7,813 nucleotides of DNA from contig JAFOLE010000296.1 in NCBI GenBank assembly GCA_017419465.1, positions 1-7,813 of the forward strand, in the 5' to 3' direction. Of the stretch, positions 1-6,206 are shown piece after piece. This DNA comes from Solobacterium sp. (GTDB lineage: Bacteria > Bacillota_I > Bacilli_A > Erysipelotrichales > Erysipelotrichaceae). Below the pieces are notes generated by a model. It was not told the DNA's origin and made no database searches. It saw nothing but the letters and a program-made list of their open reading frames with translations. The translations under genes and the position numbers were made by a program. Within the stretch, counting starts at the first letter, position 1. Every line of letters starts with the position of its first letter.

Positions 1-174
1 CATCTTTCCCCGGATACAGAGACCGCCCGCAGTGTCGGATCACGGCACGGGAAACCGGTGATTTATATCGTGCTTGCGGGTGAAATGTACCGCAGCGGAT
101 ACCGGTTTTACCGCTCGGCAAACGGGGTATGGCTGACAAAGGAAGTGCCGGTTCGTTTTTTGAAGCGCATCTGA
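1..174 (+). CDS. kptA: RNA 2'-phosphotransferase (Tpt1/KptA family), 3' end only
   Basis: Frame 1 is open from the window edge to a TGA and encodes the last 57 residues of a KptA/Tpt1 protein. The family removes an internal RNA 2'-phosphate by transferring it to NAD+, giving ADP-ribose 1'',2''-cyclic phosphate; its bacterial role is poorly defined. The visible part is the C-terminal NAD-binding lobe: HLSPDTETA, then VGSRHGKP, whose Arg is probably one of the family's catalytic arginines, then GEMYRSGYRFY and NGVWLTKEVP, ending FLKRI. These blocks occur in the family's usual order and spacing. The N-terminal lobe and start lie outside the window. No terminator is seen after the stop, and the next gene has its own -10 element 45 bp downstream, so the two are probably separate units. 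Family assignment is firm. Confidence 0.87.
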   Translation, partial: HLSPDTETARSVGSRHGKPVIYIVLAGEMYRSGYRFYRSANGVWLTKEVPVRFLKRI

Positions 175-218
175 AACAGGGATGAGCATGCGTTATCTGC
201 CGGACTGCATTCCTGCGA

Positions 219-224
219 TATAAT
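219..224 (+). promoter_or_regulatory. -10 element upstream of the aldolase gene
   Basis: A perfect TATAAT sits 73 bp ahead of the aldolase ATG. No convincing -35 hexamer lies 16-18 bp upstream (the bases there read TCTGCC), so the promoter may be weak or activator-dependent. The leader would be about 65 nt and ends in AAGGAG at 277-282. That Shine-Dalgarno is 14 nt from the ATG, unusually far. I saw no clear catabolite-responsive element. Confidence 0.4.
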
Positions 225-296
225 AAAGGACAGAAAAGAGCAGCTATCCGGCACTGTCGGAAACCTGCATGAAATTAAGGAGAACAATTATTACTT

Positions 297-1007
297 ATGA
301 AACCCGAAAAGAAAGCATGTGAGATGAGTGTTGCGGAACTTGCGTCCTACATTGACTATTCCGTACTGAAGCCGGAATTCACCGAGCAGGAGATCATTGA
401 TCTGACCAAAGACGGCGCCGCCCTTGGATGTGCGACCATCTGCATCAACCCGGCATACATTGAACTCTGTGAGCCGTATGTACGCGGAACCATCACAAAG
501 CTCTGTCCGGTTACCGACTTCCCGTTCGGCGACAGCTCCACGGAAAGCCGTGTTGCGCAGATCAACATCGTCGGAAAATATGACTGTGTCGGTGAAATCG
601 ACATCGTCGCAAACTTCGGCAAGCTCCGCTCCGGCAAATATGATGAAGTAACGGCAGACCTGAAGGCATGTGCAGACGCAGCTCATGCGCTTGGTCATGA
701 ACTCAAGGTCATTCTGGAAACCGATGCCCTGAATGAAGAACAGATCCGTCAGGGATGTGAATGCATCATCGCCGCAGGCGCTGATTATATCAAGACAAGC
801 ACCGGCTTCCTGACCGGTCATGAGGCAAAAGGCGCTACCGTTGACATGATCGCCATGATCATGGATCAGAACAAGGGCCGTGCAAAGATCAAGGGTTCCG
901 GCTGTATCCGTACCCGCGAGCACTTCCTTCAGCTGATCGATATGGGCATCGACCGCATGGGTGTCGGATACAAATCCGTACCGGTCGTACTCGACTTAAA
1001 ACGCTGA
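297..1007 (+). CDS. deoC: DeoC-type class I aldolase (deoxyribose-phosphate aldolase family)
   Basis: This 236-residue protein has the length and layout of DeoC, a cytoplasmic TIM-barrel Schiff-base aldolase that normally splits 2-deoxyribose 5-phosphate into acetaldehyde and glyceraldehyde 3-phosphate. Seen here: IDYSVLKPEFTE near the N terminus, Asp102 in GEIDIVANFG, the Schiff-base Lys166 in YIKTSTGF, and the second lysine Lys199 in IKGSGCIRT, matching E. coli D102, K167 and K201. The phosphate-site segments differ: the usual KxxGGxRT reads KGSGCIRT, and the C-terminal GASS segment reads GVGYKS. The true substrate may therefore not be deoxyribose 5-phosphate. The first ATG is used although AAGGAG is 14 nt away; Met10 is an alternative with no better ribosome site. 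A radical enzyme gene follows 63 bp downstream across a terminator. No other deoxynucleoside-catabolism gene is visible. Fold and family are firm; substrate is open. Confidence 0.85.
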   Translation: MKPEKKACEMSVAELASYIDYSVLKPEFTEQEIIDLTKDGAALGCATICINPAYIELCEPYVRGTITKLCPVTDFPFGDSSTESRVAQINIVGKYDCVGEIDIVANFGKLRSGKYDEVTADLKACADAAHALGHELKVILETDALNEEQIRQGCECIIAAGADYIKTSTGFLTGHEAKGATVDMIAMIMDQNKGRAKIKGSGCIRTREHFLQLIDMGIDRMGVGYKSVPVVLDLKR

Positions 1008-1019
1008 GTCCGTTATGAT
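991..1019 (+). promoter_or_regulatory. Candidate promoter for the glycyl radical enzyme gene, over the aldolase stop
   Basis: TCGACT (991-996) and TATGAT (1014-1019) are separated by exactly 17 bp, giving 4/6 and 5/6 matches to the sigma-70/A consensus. The pair overlaps the last aldolase codons and its stop. Transcription would begin near 1026, inside the left arm of the following terminator hairpin. This would give the radical enzyme and hydrolase their own promoter. The elements are seen; activity is inferred. Confidence 0.42.
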
Positions 1020-1021
1020 TC

Positions 1022-1058
1022 AGGCATACAGGCATTCCTGTATGCCTTCTTTCTTTTT
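1022..1058 (+). terminator. Intrinsic terminator between aldolase and radical enzyme genes
   Basis: A perfect 11-bp inverted repeat, AGGCATACAGG (1022-1032) and CCTGTATGCCT (1037-1047), encloses a CATT loop and is followed by TCTTTCTTTTT. The T-tract is broken by two Cs, so partial read-through is plausible. It starts 14 nt after the aldolase stop and would end or attenuate that transcript before the radical enzyme. Confidence 0.85.
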
Positions 1059-1070
1059 GGAAATAAGACT

Positions 1071-3491
1071 ATGAAATCATTTCTCTTTTATGAGCCGGAG
1101 AGTACCGGCACAGACTGGAAACGCATTGACCGTTTCCGCACCCGTATGGAAAAACGAACCGCTTCGATCTGTTCGGAACGGGCCCTTTTATATACCGAAT
1201 CGTTTCAGATGACAGAGGGCGAACCATACATCCTGCGCAAGGCAAAGGCGTTTGCGCACACCCTTGCGAATATGACCATCTATATCGAACCGGATTCGCT
1301 CATCTTCGGCAATCAGGCAAGCCGGAATTTTGCGGCGCCGATCTTTCCGGAGTACTCCATCGACTGGGTAATCAAGGAGCTCGATGAATTTGATCAGCGC
1401 TCGGGCGATGTATTTCAGATTGATGAAACGACAAAGAACGATCTCCGTTCCATTCACGCATACTGGCACGGACACACGCATGAAGATGAAGTCAGCGCCA
1501 ATACAACGGAGAACATCCGGCTTGCGGAAAAGCAGGGCATCCTGCACAGAGGCGGTATTTCCATGTCCGGCGACGGACATATCGTTCCGGATCATCCGAC
1601 CATTCTGAAGCGCGGTCTGCGCGCTATTCAGAAGGAAGCGGAAGAAAAAGCTTCTGATTCGACGTACAATGAGGATCAGCGGAACTTCTACGAAGCCGTA
1701 TCCATTTCCATGAACGGCGTGCTGCGCTTCTTCAAACGCTACGGCATCCTGCTGGAAGAACTGGCGGAAACGTGCACGGATCCGGCACGAAAGCAGGAAC
1801 TGCTTGCGATGAGCGCCATGGCATCGACGATGATGGAACAGCCTGCACGTTCCTTCCATGAAGGTGTGGAAGTCTGTTATATGGTCCATGTCCTGCAGAT
1901 GATCGAGTCCAACGGACATTCCTTCTGTTACGGAAGGTTCGATCAGTACCTGAATGAGCTGTATCAGAATGACATCGAAGACGGCGTGCTGACCAAAGAC
2001 AGGGCACTGGAACTCATCACGCATATGTTCCTGATGAATTCCACAAACAATAAAGTCCGTCCTTACGGACATACCCGCTTTTCCCAGGGATACCCGCTGT
2101 ATTCGAATCTTGTGGTCGGCGGCCTGACGTCGGAGGGAACGGACGGCACAAATGAACTGTCCTATCTCTGCGTTGAGGCAATGAATCTCTGTTCAATGGC
2201 AGAACCGAACTTTTCGGCACGCATTCATGCCGGCACCCCGCAGGCATTCCTGGAAGCCTGCGCAAAACTGATCCGCACCGGATGCGGAATGCCTTCCCTC
2301 TTCAATGATGAAACGGCCGTCAAAGGATTGCTCGACCTCGGCATTCCGAAGGAAGATGCATTGGACTACTGCCCGATCGGCTGTGTGGAAACCGGTGTGC
2401 CCGGCAAATACGGTCACCGCGCCACCGGCATGACCTACGTCAACTGGGGCAAGGTATTCGAAGTGATGCTTTACAACGGCTATGACCCGAAGAGCGGGAT
2501 CCGGATGATTCCGGTAAACGAAGGGGATTCCCGTCGCTCGGTATTCAAGAGTTATGACGATGTCTGGAATACCTGGAAGAAATTCCTGAAGTTCTATTCC
2601 GATATCGCGGTAGAATGCGACGCGGTATGCGATCGGAGTCTTGAAGTATATGACGCCGATCCGTTTGCCAGTGCGCTGATCTATGACAGTATGGAAACCG
2701 GAAAGACCCTGAAACAGGGCGGTTGCCGGTATGATGTGATTTCACAGTCCAACATCGGACCGAGTGTTGTCGGCAATTCCCTGATGACGATTAAAAAACT
2801 GATCTTTGAAGATCAGACCCTTACCTGGGATCAGCTGCTGGATGCGCTGGAAGACAACTGGCAAAGCAATGAATCCCGCCAGGTTCACAAACTGGTGAAT
2901 GCCGTACCGAAGTTCGGCAACGACAACGATGAGGTCGATCAGATCGTCGCGGATGTATTTGATTCCTATCTGGAACTTCTGCCGGGATATGATACCCTGC
3001 GGAAAGACAGCGGTCCGAAGATCAGCTGTTATACCATGTCCACCAGCAACATCACCAGCTACGTTCCCAACGGACTTGCGGTCGGCGCAACGCCGGACGG
3101 ACGTTATGCGGGCTCGCCGCTCAATGAAGGCTGTTCTCCGGTCCAGGGCACCGATCGGAACGGACCGACGGCAGTCATCAATTCCGTATCCAAACTGCCG
3201 AATGAGAAAGTCGCGGCGGGACAGCTGCTGAATATGCGGTTCTCCCCTTCCGCACTGGAAGGCGACGACAACCTCGCACGGTTTACCGCATTCCTGCGGG
3301 TATCGCAGAAGCTCGGCATCTATCACAATCAGTTCAACGTCATTTCCTCGGACATCCTTCGCGATGCGAAGGCGCATCCGGACGAATATACCGATCTCAT
3401 TGTCCGCGTGGCAGGTTACTGCGCACAGTTTGTCTCTCTGATGCCCGAGGCACAGGATGCGATCATCGCGCGCACGGAAAACGGGTGGTAA
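1071..3491 (+). CDS. Glycyl radical enzyme of the PFL/dehydratase superfamily, substrate unknown
   Basis: An 806-residue oxygen-sensitive radical enzyme, close in length to glycerol dehydratase (about 787) and pyruvate formate-lyase (about 760). The PFL-like barrel runs to about residue 680. The cysteine loop YCPIGCVETG carries the thiyl Cys438 and Glu440. The C-terminal glycyl loop RVAGYCAQFVSL carries the radical-bearing Gly782, then the usual QDAIIARTENGW ending. His170 (SGDGHIVPD) and His283-Ser284 (NGHSFCYGRFD) match substrate-binding His164, His281 and Ser282 of Clostridium butyricum glycerol dehydratase, and Cys438/Glu440 match its Cys433/Glu435. The partner of its Asp447 reads Thr452, so the specificity differs. 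The CxE loop argues against pyruvate formate-lyase, which has adjacent cysteines. The ribosome site is weak (GGAAA). No radical-SAM activase lies in the window. The hydrolase starts 2 nt after the stop. Possible reactions include C-O lysis of a polyol or anhydrosugar. Superfamily is certain, reaction unknown. Confidence 0.93.
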   Translation: MKSFLFYEPESTGTDWKRIDRFRTRMEKRTASICSERALLYTESFQMTEGEPYILRKAKAFAHTLANMTIYIEPDSLIFGNQASRNFAAPIFPEYSIDWVIKELDEFDQRSGDVFQIDETTKNDLRSIHAYWHGHTHEDEVSANTTENIRLAEKQGILHRGGISMSGDGHIVPDHPTILKRGLRAIQKEAEEKASDSTYNEDQRNFYEAVSISMNGVLRFFKRYGILLEELAETCTDPARKQELLAMSAMASTMMEQPARSFHEGVEVCYMVHVLQMIESNGHSFCYGRFDQYLNELYQNDIEDGVLTKDRALELITHMFLMNSTNNKVRPYGHTRFSQGYPLYSNLVVGGLTSEGTDGTNELSYLCVEAMNLCSMAEPNFSARIHAGTPQAFLEACAKLIRTGCGMPSLFNDETAVKGLLDLGIPKEDALDYCPIGCVETGVPGKYGHRATGMTYVNWGKVFEVMLYNGYDPKSGIRMIPVNEGDSRRSVFKSYDDVWNTWKKFLKFYSDIAVECDAVCDRSLEVYDADPFASALIYDSMETGKTLKQGGCRYDVISQSNIGPSVVGNSLMTIKKLIFEDQTLTWDQLLDALEDNWQSNESRQVHKLVNAVPKFGNDNDEVDQIVADVFDSYLELLPGYDTLRKDSGPKISCYTMSTSNITSYVPNGLAVGATPDGRYAGSPLNEGCSPVQGTDRNGPTAVINSVSKLPNEKVAAGQLLNMRFSPSALEGDDNLARFTAFLRVSQKLGIYHNQFNVISSDILRDAKAHPDEYTDLIVRVAGYCAQFVSLMPEAQDAIIARTENGW

Positions 3492-3493
3492 TC

Positions 3494-4480
3494 ATGATCA
3501 GAAGAACTGTTATTTCAAAAACACAGTCACAGACTCCATATTCCCTGGAACCCTTTATCCGCGAACATCTGAAGCACAAGGGATGGTACGGTGATTTTTA
3601 TGAGCCCTATGATCCCGATCCCGAAACCATCGATATTCTGACGGCACGTGCCGGCGCGACCATGGGCACGGAGGTCTGTGAGGGCGTTGAGACAGAACGC
3701 TTCAACATTCCTGCAGGGGATCATTGGATTCCGGCAGAGAAGTATTACACCGATCCGCACAGCAGTACAATCATCCTGTTTCTGCACGGCGGCGGATTCA
3801 CTGTCGGTTCGGTTGCGCACAAACGCGCCCAGTGCCGATACCTTGCGCTGACTTCCGGCGCGGTTGTGATTTCCGCAGAATATCGGCTTGCGCCGGAAGC
3901 GATGTATCCGGCAGGCAAGGAAGACGCGATCACAGCGCTGCAGTACTGCGCATCTCTGCCGCATACACATCTCGCACTCGGCGGCGATTCAGCCGGGGCA
4001 TGCCTTGCGGCGAATGCGATCCTTGAATCCGGCGTGAAAACAGACTTTGCCTTCTTCTGGTACGGCGCCTTCGATCTGAATCTCGCTGAACAGATGGAGC
4101 CGTCGTTTGACTATGATGCATTTACCGTCACCGCAGACGACCGGGATCTCGTATATAACCGTCTGAACCGCTTCCGTAAACTTGCGGTGGAAATGCAGAA
4201 GATGTATCTTCCTGCAAACCTGTCCCCGAAGGATCCGGCGGTCTCACCGATGTATTCCGATCAGCTGAACCAATTCCCACCGTCCTTGATCATTGAGGCG
4301 GAATATGATTATTACCGTTTCTGCAATGAAGCCTTTGCGGCGAAGCTGGATCAGGCAGGCGTTCCGACGGAGATCCTCTTCTATGAAGGCGTCGATCACG
4401 GCTTCCTTGATCGAATCGGTTCTGTCCCGCAGGCAAAGCACAGCATCGATGTCATCGCAGAGCGCATCCGGACTCTTTAA
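3494..4480 (+). CDS. Alpha/beta hydrolase, hormone-sensitive-lipase (HSL) type esterase
   Basis: This is a 328-residue cytoplasmic serine esterase of the HSL/acetyl-esterase type; no signal peptide is visible. In order: an N-terminal cap of about 85 residues, the oxyanion-hole motif HGGG (98-101), the nucleophile elbow GDSAG with Ser166, Asp272 in EAEYDYYRF, and His302 in VDHGF, so the Ser-Asp-His triad is complete. These enzymes hydrolyse short-chain acyl esters and sometimes lactones. I chose the ATG at 3494 over an in-frame GTG at 3485, which lies inside the radical enzyme gene, because GGTGGT precedes the ATG by four bases. Only 2 nt separate it from the upstream stop, which implies co-transcription and translational coupling. 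It may deacylate the substrate or product of the radical enzyme; that is inference. A strong terminator follows the stop. Confidence 0.9.
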   Translation: MIRRTVISKTQSQTPYSLEPFIREHLKHKGWYGDFYEPYDPDPETIDILTARAGATMGTEVCEGVETERFNIPAGDHWIPAEKYYTDPHSSTIILFLHGGGFTVGSVAHKRAQCRYLALTSGAVVISAEYRLAPEAMYPAGKEDAITALQYCASLPHTHLALGGDSAGACLAANAILESGVKTDFAFFWYGAFDLNLAEQMEPSFDYDAFTVTADDRDLVYNRLNRFRKLAVEMQKMYLPANLSPKDPAVSPMYSDQLNQFPPSLIIEAEYDYYRFCNEAFAAKLDQAGVPTEILFYEGVDHGFLDRIGSVPQAKHSIDVIAERIRTL

Positions 4481-4492
4481 CTCACGGTAATG

Positions 4493-4522
4493 GCAGAGAA
4501 GGAATGTCCTTCTCTGCTTTTT
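4493..4522 (+). terminator. Intrinsic terminator closing the radical enzyme-hydrolase unit
   Basis: A perfect 11-bp stem, GCAGAGAAGGA (4493-4503) and TCCTTCTCTGC (4507-4517), has an ATG loop and runs into TTTTT. It starts 12 nt past the hydrolase stop. Confidence 0.92.
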
Positions 4523-4529
4523 CTGTGAC

Positions 4530-4560
4530 AAAAAAATACACCGTCCTTTGGACAGTGTAT
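4530..4560 (-). terminator. Intrinsic terminator of the divIC-type gene
   Basis: Read on the minus strand, ATACACTGTCC (4560-4550) pairs with GGACGGTGTAT (4546-4536): 11 bp with one G-U, AAA loop, then six Ts (4535-4530). It lies 25 nt past the divIC stop and faces the hydrolase terminator, insulating the convergent units. Confidence 0.88.
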
Positions 4561-4585
4561 GGGTTGTTTTGAAGTATGTGATCGA

Positions 4586-4936
4586 TCAGCGGTCTTCATC
4601 CTCAGGGAGGTAGAAGATCTGTTCATCATCTTTCGATAACATATAGTTTCCGCGGGCATAACTTGCGACATAGTCCGGATCTTCCAGTTTCTCGCGTTCC
4701 CGGGTGAGATATTCATTCTCATCCAGTACCTGCTGGTACTTTTCTTCGACTTCCAGCAGCTGCCGCTTCAGGGTAATGGTGGTGTAAACTTCCGCCGCAA
4801 CCCGGTAAAGCAGGTACATCGAAAACAGGATAACGACAATACAGATCAGACGTGTGAACGGTGTCAGTTTCCTTCTGGTGCTCTTTTTCTTCTGTTTCTG
4901 AACAGTTTTCTTTTTAACAGTCTGTGTTTCCGACAT
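4586..4936 (-). CDS. divIC: Septum formation initiator, FtsB/DivIC family
   Basis: A 116-residue bitopic membrane protein with the FtsB/DivIC layout: a very basic cytoplasmic tail (residues 1-27, rich in K and R), one transmembrane helix (about 28-48), an extracytoplasmic coiled coil (about 52-85) and the family's C-terminal block from DPDYVASYARGNYMLS to QIFYLPE. DivIC acts in the divisome with FtsL and DivIB at the septum and helps couple cell-wall synthesis to constriction. AGGAG stands 6 nt before the ATG. In many Bacillota divIC sits near tilS, hpt and ftsH; here it follows an unrelated vitamin-transport pair and has its own terminator. It may be read both by extension from the riboswitch operon, since no terminator is seen after the S component, and from a local extended -10 element. 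Family is confident; divIC rather than another coiled-coil paralogue is likely. Confidence 0.85.
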   Translation of the reverse strand: MSETQTVKKKTVQKQKKKSTRRKLTPFTRLICIVVILFSMYLLYRVAAEVYTTITLKRQLLEVEEKYQQVLDENEYLTREREKLEDPDYVASYARGNYMLSKDDEQIFYLPEDEDR

Positions 4937-4957
4937 TGGTTTCTCCTGGGATTTTAT

Positions 4958-4966
4958 TGTATAACA
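4958..4966 (-). promoter_or_regulatory. Possible extended -10 promoter for the divIC-type gene
   Basis: On the minus strand TGTTATACA forms an extended -10 (TGn plus TATACA), placing the start about 15 nt ahead of the divIC ATG. A perfect TTGACA occurs at 4976-4971, but its 7-bp spacing is far too short for a -35. Weak support. Confidence 0.3.
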
Positions 4967-4992
4967 CCTCTGTCAAAAGGTATACCGCAATT

Positions 4993-5505
4993 TCACCCTT
5001 CCGGATTTGTATAAAGATGTCCCAGGGCCGTATAAAGCGGTTTATACAGAACCAGGACAATAATCGCATTGGCGATTCCGTGCACAAGGTCATACGGGAT
5101 GCCTGCGATCCACCAGGCAGCGGCTGCCTTCCAGCCGGCTGTGATCAGCGTCAGTAATGCGCATAATACGCCGAATAACAGGCCGAATACGCCCGCAATC
5201 ACCGCATTGAGCACCGGGGAATCCACGTTGGAAGTGAGCGCACTGATCAGCACAAGGATCGGCCAGACATAGAAGTACGTTGCCGTCCAGATACTGACGC
5301 CCCACCACATGCTTTCCAGCACCGCAAACAGAAGCACGGACGCAAGCGTCAGCTTCCATCCGAACTTCCGCGTATACACCATTACCAGCAGAGTGATCAG
5401 CTCTACGTTGGCAATTGCGTTCAGCGCAAACTTGGCAGCCTCGAGCACTGCGGTCATCGCCGCGATCAGAACCATCTGTCGGATGGCAGTTCCGGGTTTA
5501 TGCAT
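4993..5505 (-). CDS. ECF transporter S component, probably for cobalamin or another corrinoid
   Basis: A 170-residue, very hydrophobic protein with about six predicted membrane segments (roughly 10-31, 33-45, 51-70, 73-90, 100-122 and 140-160), the usual size and topology of an ECF-type S component. An AxxxA motif (Ala15-Ala19) lies in the first helix, where S components dock on EcfT. S components bind a vitamin at the outer face and toggle with the shared EcfA-A'-T module, which is not in this window. The ATG is 3 nt after the DUF4430 stop, and GGTGGAG overlapping that gene's end serves as ribosome site, so the pair is co-translated. Control by a cobalamin riboswitch upstream points to cobalamin, cobinamide or another corrinoid, as for CbrT-type S components. 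The specificity is inferred from regulation only; some B12 riboswitches control other functions. Confidence 0.82.
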   Translation of the reverse strand: MHKPGTAIRQMVLIAAMTAVLEAAKFALNAIANVELITLLVMVYTRKFGWKLTLASVLLFAVLESMWWGVSIWTATYFYVWPILVLISALTSNVDSPVLNAVIAGVFGLLFGVLCALLTLITAGWKAAAAWWIAGIPYDLVHGIANAIIVLVLYKPLYTALGHLYTNPEG

Positions 5506-5508
5506 CGA

Positions 5509-5913
5509 TTACTCCACCGTAAAGGTATAGGCATCCCCGTCGGTAACCGGCTGTTCGCCGATTCCGTAACTTCCGTATTCCCCGTTGACATAGATCGCCC
5601 AGTACTTCTGATTCACATTGTAGTCTGCGACGACATTGTTAATTGAAGTGATGTACGGTCCGTAGTCACTGTCCACGGTTTCATAGACGAAATCGGTGCT
5701 CTTAGTCAGTTCATCAAGCACCTGTACAAGGTATTCGGCATCGGTATCCGCCTGATAGGATGTTTCCATGCCGTCTTCTTCCTTTACCGTGACCGTCACA
5801 TGTTTTGCGCCGGTGACCGGTTTCGGTTTATTGAGGAAGTACACCAGGGCAAGCATAAGCGCAAGCAGTACGCCGCCCGTCACATAAAGCCAGTTTTTCC
5901 GGTTGTTCATCAT
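5509..5913 (-). CDS. Membrane-anchored DUF4430 (transcobalamin beta-domain-like) protein
   Basis: A 134-residue protein: short basic N terminus, one transmembrane or uncleaved signal segment (about 8-27), a linker rich in K and P, then an extracytoplasmic DUF4430-like domain (about 37-134). The domain ends in the hallmark pattern around Trp105 (YWAIYVNGEYGSYGIGE) and DGDAYTFTVE. DUF4430 resembles the C-terminal beta domain of animal transcobalamins. There is no lipobox cysteine, so it is probably held by the helix. AGGAGG is 5 nt before the first of two adjacent ATGs; I take the first. The frame stays open upstream to 6105, but that part is the riboswitch, not coding. With the riboswitch before it and an S component after it, the likely job is corrinoid capture and hand-over at the outer membrane face; this is inference. 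Confidence 0.82.
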   Translation of the reverse strand: MMNNRKNWLYVTGGVLLALMLALVYFLNKPKPVTGAKHVTVTVKEEDGMETSYQADTDAEYLVQVLDELTKSTDFVYETVDSDYGPYITSINNVVADYNVNQKYWAIYVNGEYGSYGIGEQPVTDGDAYTFTVE

Positions 5914-5949
5914 CTGTCCCTCCTGTACTGTCCGCGCACGGCCTGACAT

Positions 5950-6010
5950 CGCGGGACCACGACAAAAAACCGGGTCCGGAATGTCCGCGCAGCCAGGGTC
6001 TCGTGGCGCG
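5950..6010 (-). promoter_or_regulatory. Expression platform of the cobalamin riboswitch
   Basis: Between aptamer and ribosome site, the minus strand can form a stem of CGCG-CCACGA (6010-6001) with TCGTGG-CGCG (5962-5950, three-base bulge TCC), with six Ts (5969-5964) inside its loop. I found no strong GC hairpin directly before the Ts; a weak CTGG/CCGG pairing is the best option. Whether control is by termination or by ribosome-site access is unresolved. A 10-base direct repeat, TGCGCGGACA, occurs at 5991-5982 and 5938-5929. Confidence 0.4.
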
Positions 6011-6015
6011 TTGAA

Positions 6016-6149
6016 CCGAATACAGGCAGGTCTCCCGGCTTCCGCTTCACACTTCCGCCGCCTTCTCGGTTTCCCAATGGCATCTGGCGGAAATACGCGG
6101 TTCACGGTGACGAGTTCGCGCGGGACTCACACCCGCTTCCCTATTCTGG
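6016..6149 (-). promoter_or_regulatory. Cobalamin riboswitch aptamer
   Basis: On the minus strand the conserved blocks appear in order: TAGGGAAGCGGGTGTGAGTC, then CGTCACCGTGA (the CGCCACTGTGA position), then ATGCCATTGG...CCGAGAAGGC, and the B12 box AGCCGGGAGACCTGCC. A short P1 (GAATA with TATTC) closes the core. A hairpin built from GGATGT/ACATCC and CGGAA/TTCCG lies just 5' of it (6177-6148). Cobalamin riboswitches normally lower expression when adenosyl- or other cobalamin is plentiful, so the two genes below it should be made under corrinoid limitation. Aptamer class was not determined. Confidence 0.93.
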
Positions 6150-6206
6150 ATGTCCGACGGAATCATTCCGCACATCCCACCTGTTTCGTTCCGTAACTAC
6201 TAGGAA

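Noticed and set aside
291..923. A 210-residue minus-strand frame antisense to the aldolase
   Set aside because: The opposite strand has all DeoC catalytic motifs, and this frame has no recognisable domain.
1188..2072. A 294-residue minus-strand reading frame antisense to the radical enzyme gene (and a 211-residue one at 2742-3377)
   Set aside because: The plus strand encodes a fully recognisable glycyl radical enzyme. The antisense products are rich in R, C, H and F without domains and lack ribosome sites; they are codon-bias shadows.
4958..4976. TTGACA plus TATACA on the minus strand as a full sigma-A promoter for divIC
   Set aside because: The spacer is only 7 bp, too short for RNA polymerase; only the extended -10 is kept as a weak candidate.
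5914..6105. N-terminal extension of the DUF4430 frame (64 extra residues)
   Set aside because: It translates the 3' part of the riboswitch and its expression platform. The strong AGGAGG is 5 nt before the ATG at 5913.
5903..6196. A 97-residue plus-strand frame across the riboswitch
   Set aside because: It lies wholly on the complement of a conserved RNA element, and no ribosome site was seen.
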